64,000 nt of DNA from assembly GCA_017470345.1 (NCBI GenBank), contig JAFUEP010000042.1, positions 62,001 to 126,000 on the forward strand, written 5' to 3'. Below are positions 62,016-64,000 of this stretch, piece after piece; position 1 is the stretch's first letter, and every line of letters begins with the position of its first letter. Origin of the DNA: Prevotella sp. GTDB taxonomy: Bacteria > Bacteroidota > Bacteroidia > Bacteroidales > Bacteroidaceae. The notes beneath the pieces are model-generated. The model did no database searches and had not been told where the DNA came from. It saw only the letters and a program-made list of their open reading frames with translations. A program made the translations under genes and the position numbers.

Positions 62016-63969
62016 TAATGATGCGCCCCCTGTGTGGCAGGGCTTTGATGCTGAATGAGTTCGTAAACTCTTGGTAGCCACTGTTGGTGACAACGCCCAT
62101 AGAGACTTCATCGACTTTCTTGCCGAGGGGCGGGAAGACGAGACACACCTGATAGACGTAGCTCGTGTCGCCCGGTTCAACATCCTTTTTCACAAACTTC
62201 AGGTAAGAGTCGTCCAGCGACCGAAGCATGTATTTGTCGTTCGTCTGCTTGTCGCAGATATGCATCTGCCACAGTTTAAAAATGTTCTGCTCAGAGTCGT
62301 TTTTCAGTGATGCCATTTGGGTGGCATTGAGGTCGTGGGCGCTCCAGGCATACATAAAGACGCGCGTCTCCTTCTTCGATCGTTCGATGGCAACAGGATA
62401 ATAGCTCGGCAGGTAGCCACGCTTCGTCAGCACGCTGTCCGTTGAGAGCAGTTTCGGGTCGACGGCCTTACGGTCGTAGTTGCGGAGTTTCGACGAGACG
62501 GGCCGCAGGTAGCGGATGTAGTATCCCGTGCGCTCCTTGCGGGTCTCGGCGTTGAGGGTGACGTTGTAGGCGTCGGCTCTGTCGGCATGCTGGCTGAAGC
62601 GGTGTCCGTCCGTCTGGCGGCTCTGGCGGTCGAGAATGGTGGCCTGGGCTATGCGCACGGTGTCGCTGTCAAGACTGGGCTGGAAGTGGCCGACGTAGGT
62701 GCCTTCACCTATCTTCCGCGCGCCTACGGCCTGCATGGTGCTGTCGAGCAGCTCGACGGCCGACTTGGCGGAGGAAGCGCCAGGCACCGTGGCGCCCGAT
62801 TCGCGCAGGTCGGCAGCGACGAGGTTGCTGTCGGTGCCCATGATGCGGGTCGTGTCAGCGGCCTCATGCCCGCCGTCGGCCTCATCGGTTTCCACGGGCA
62901 ACTCGTTTTCCTCGGCCGCGACTGTCTCAGCCAGCAACGGAGCGTCGTCAGCGGCGGTGCCCGTCATGACGGCCACGGCCTCCTTCACCGTTGCCTTGAC
63001 GGTCTGTGCGACGGCAGGCGCCGCCTGCTCCACATGTTTCTCTATCTCGCTCATCGTCTGCGGACGGGCGAAAGCCACGAGCGCCAAGGCGGCGAGCGGC
63101 AGCAGATAGGCAGCCTTCAGTGCCACCCATCGTCGTGATGGTTTCTTGTACATCATTTGGAATCTTCTTTTAATTGGACTTTGGTTGAGGGCGTTCACCA
63201 CAGGCTGCAGTCCCGTAGAGGTTGCCTTACGTATCAATAACAGCTGATATTCATTTTCGTCGATGCCGCTCCGCAGCACACGGCGGTCGGCCTGAAACTC
63301 ATGGACGTCGCGCAGGTCCTGGCGCAGCATCCAGACGAAGGGCACCGGCCATAGCATGCAGCAGGTCAACTCGCAGAGCAGCATGTCGAACGAGTGGCCA
63401 TAGCGGATGTGGGCCAGCTCATGGCGCAGTAGCCCCTGCCCCGCCTGGCCCGGCTGCATGAGGAGCTGGGCGTCGTCAGGGCTGAGCATCACCCATCGCA
63501 TCCAGCTGCACGGGGTCGTGATGGCCTTATGTGCCACCACCTTCACCCCTCGTGTCAGATGGCCGACGCTGACGGGTCGGCTCTGGCGGATGAGCCTCAG
63601 CAGCGAGGCGAGCGACCAGAAGTAGCGCAGCCATGCGACGACCACACCTATTATATATATAGCGATCAGGCCCATGACGACTCTCCCGGTCGGATTCGTC
63701 GTCTGGGCGCCATGAGCATCGTTGGGCCGCAGACCAAAATCGACCGTACTGAGTGGCATCTCTACGGCCTCACGGATCTCCGTAATGACATTGGCCTCAC
63801 GCGTCTCCACCTGCACCAGCGGCAGCAGCATGGCGGCCACGAGGATGACGAGCAGCACCAGGCGATTGATCGAGTGGAGCGTCTCGCGCTTCATGAACAG
63901 CCCATAGAGCGAGTAGAGCATGGTCAGCACGACGGCCCAGCGAATGATATAGATAAGAAATTCGGTCAT
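62008..63969 (-). CDS. M56 (BlaR1/MecR1-like) membrane metallopeptidase
   Basis: A 653-residue membrane protein. Four hydrophobic helices lie in the first ~320 residues (IIRWAVVLTMLYSLYGLF; LVILVAAMLLPLV; GLIAIYIIGVVVAWLRY; AAYLLPLAALALVAFA), and the zinc motif HELAHIRYGH is near residue 183. After the last helix comes a long extracytoplasmic part: an Ala/Glu/Thr-rich linker (about 320-440) and a folded C-terminal domain (about 450-653) in place of a penicillin-binding sensor. In related systems such proteins cleave a BlaI-type repressor, whose gene would lie beyond the window end. The signal sensed is unknown. Confidence 0.88.
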   Translation of the reverse strand: MTEFLIYIIRWAVVLTMLYSLYGLFMKRETLHSINRLVLLVILVAAMLLPLVQVETREANVITEIREAVEMPLSTVDFGLRPNDAHGAQTTNPTGRVVMGLIAIYIIGVVVAWLRYFWSLASLLRLIRQSRPVSVGHLTRGVKVVAHKAITTPCSWMRWVMLSPDDAQLLMQPGQAGQGLLRHELAHIRYGHSFDMLLCELTCCMLWPVPFVWMLRQDLRDVHEFQADRRVLRSGIDENEYQLLLIRKATSTGLQPVVNALNQSPIKRRFQMMYKKPSRRWVALKAAYLLPLAALALVAFARPQTMSEIEKHVEQAAPAVAQTVKATVKEAVAVMTGTAADDAPLLAETVAAEENELPVETDEADGGHEAADTTRIMGTDSNLVAADLRESGATVPGASSAKSAVELLDSTMQAVGARKIGEGTYVGHFQPSLDSDTVRIAQATILDRQSRQTDGHRFSQHADRADAYNVTLNAETRKERTGYYIRYLRPVSSKLRNYDRKAVDPKLLSTDSVLTKRGYLPSYYPVAIERSKKETRVFMYAWSAHDLNATQMASLKNDSEQNIFKLWQMHICDKQTNDKYMLRSLDDSYLKFVKKDVEPGDTSYVYQVCLVFPPLGKKVDEVSMGVVTNSGYQEFTNSFSIKALPHRGRIITN

Positions 63970-63970
63970 G

Positions 63971-64000
63971 TTTTAAGTGAATAGTGAAAAGTGAACAATC
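63971..64000 (-). repeat. Heptamer units before the M56 gene (runs to the window edge)
   Basis: TTCACTT, TTCACTA and TTCACTT in 7-base phase on the minus strand (AGTGAAN on the plus strand), ending a few bases before the M56 ATG. Confidence 0.6.

Overview
This 64 kb window looks like chromosomal DNA of a Bacteroidales bacterium, most likely Prevotellaceae. The reasons are: promoters of the Bacteroidetes type (TAnnTTTG -7 box) before many genes with almost no Shine-Dalgarno sequences; class III fructose bisphosphatase and type III glutamine synthetase; a eukaryote-type GlgB; Gram-negative lipid A/Kdo genes (lpxB, kdsB); and a typical Prevotella mix of M13, M49 and M56 peptidases, GH43 and Cthe_2159-type carbohydrate-binding proteins. 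Coding DNA is rather GC-rich while intergenic DNA is AT-rich, so long antisense open frames are common; they are treated as shadows. I see no phage, transposase, CRISPR or rRNA, so this is mostly core genome.

Layout. 1-7.1 kb (+): etfB (cut by the window edge), etfA, a tiny membrane protein and an acyl-CoA dehydrogenase; then a rhodanese/metallo-beta-lactamase lipoprotein, an MGMT-like protein and a Pif1/RecD-like helicase. 7.1-12.0 kb (-): a membrane protein, glgB, a YhcH-family protein and a 14-repeat MORN protein. 12.1-22.1 kb (+): kdsB, an acidic-tailed unknown protein, a putrescine operon (agmatine deiminase, N-carbamoylputrescine amidase) running into type III glutamine synthetase, a YgjP-like metallopeptidase, a YraN-type nuclease, an AAA-CYTH protein, pheS and a Nudix hydrolase closed by a clear terminator. 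22.1-23.9 kb (-): yihY and the RNase P RNA. 24.2-26.2 kb (+): surE and lpxB. 26.2-29.5 kb (-): rsfS-ftsH-cdsA. tRNA-Gln lies at 29.7 kb. 29.8-37.4 kb (-): one tightly packed run of FtsE-like ABC ATPase, lysC, lysA, an unknown protein, fbp and dcuB. 37.5-40.6 kb (+): AraC-type regulator, M49 peptidase and an AlkD-like protein. A 750-base gene-poor stretch full of short repeats follows. 41.3-59.8 kb (-): a dockerin/Cthe_2159 protein, metA-U32-zinc-ribbon, ABC-F and M13 peptidase, GH43, a second Cthe_2159 protein, and ligA with a B3/B4 protein. 59.9-61.2 kb (+): rubredoxin, an unknown protein and trmD. 61.3-64 kb (-): an M56 (BlaR1-like) membrane peptidase and a lipoprotein resembling its C-terminal domain.

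The least explained signal is a set of short arrays of imperfect 7-bp or 8-bp units in many intergenic gaps. Several begin on the stop codon of the upstream gene, and their units carry TAA/TGA/TAG. Because the period is not a multiple of three, three consecutive units put a stop codon in every reading frame. Others form long inverted repeats at gene borders. A three-frame stop role is my inference and is testable across related genomes.
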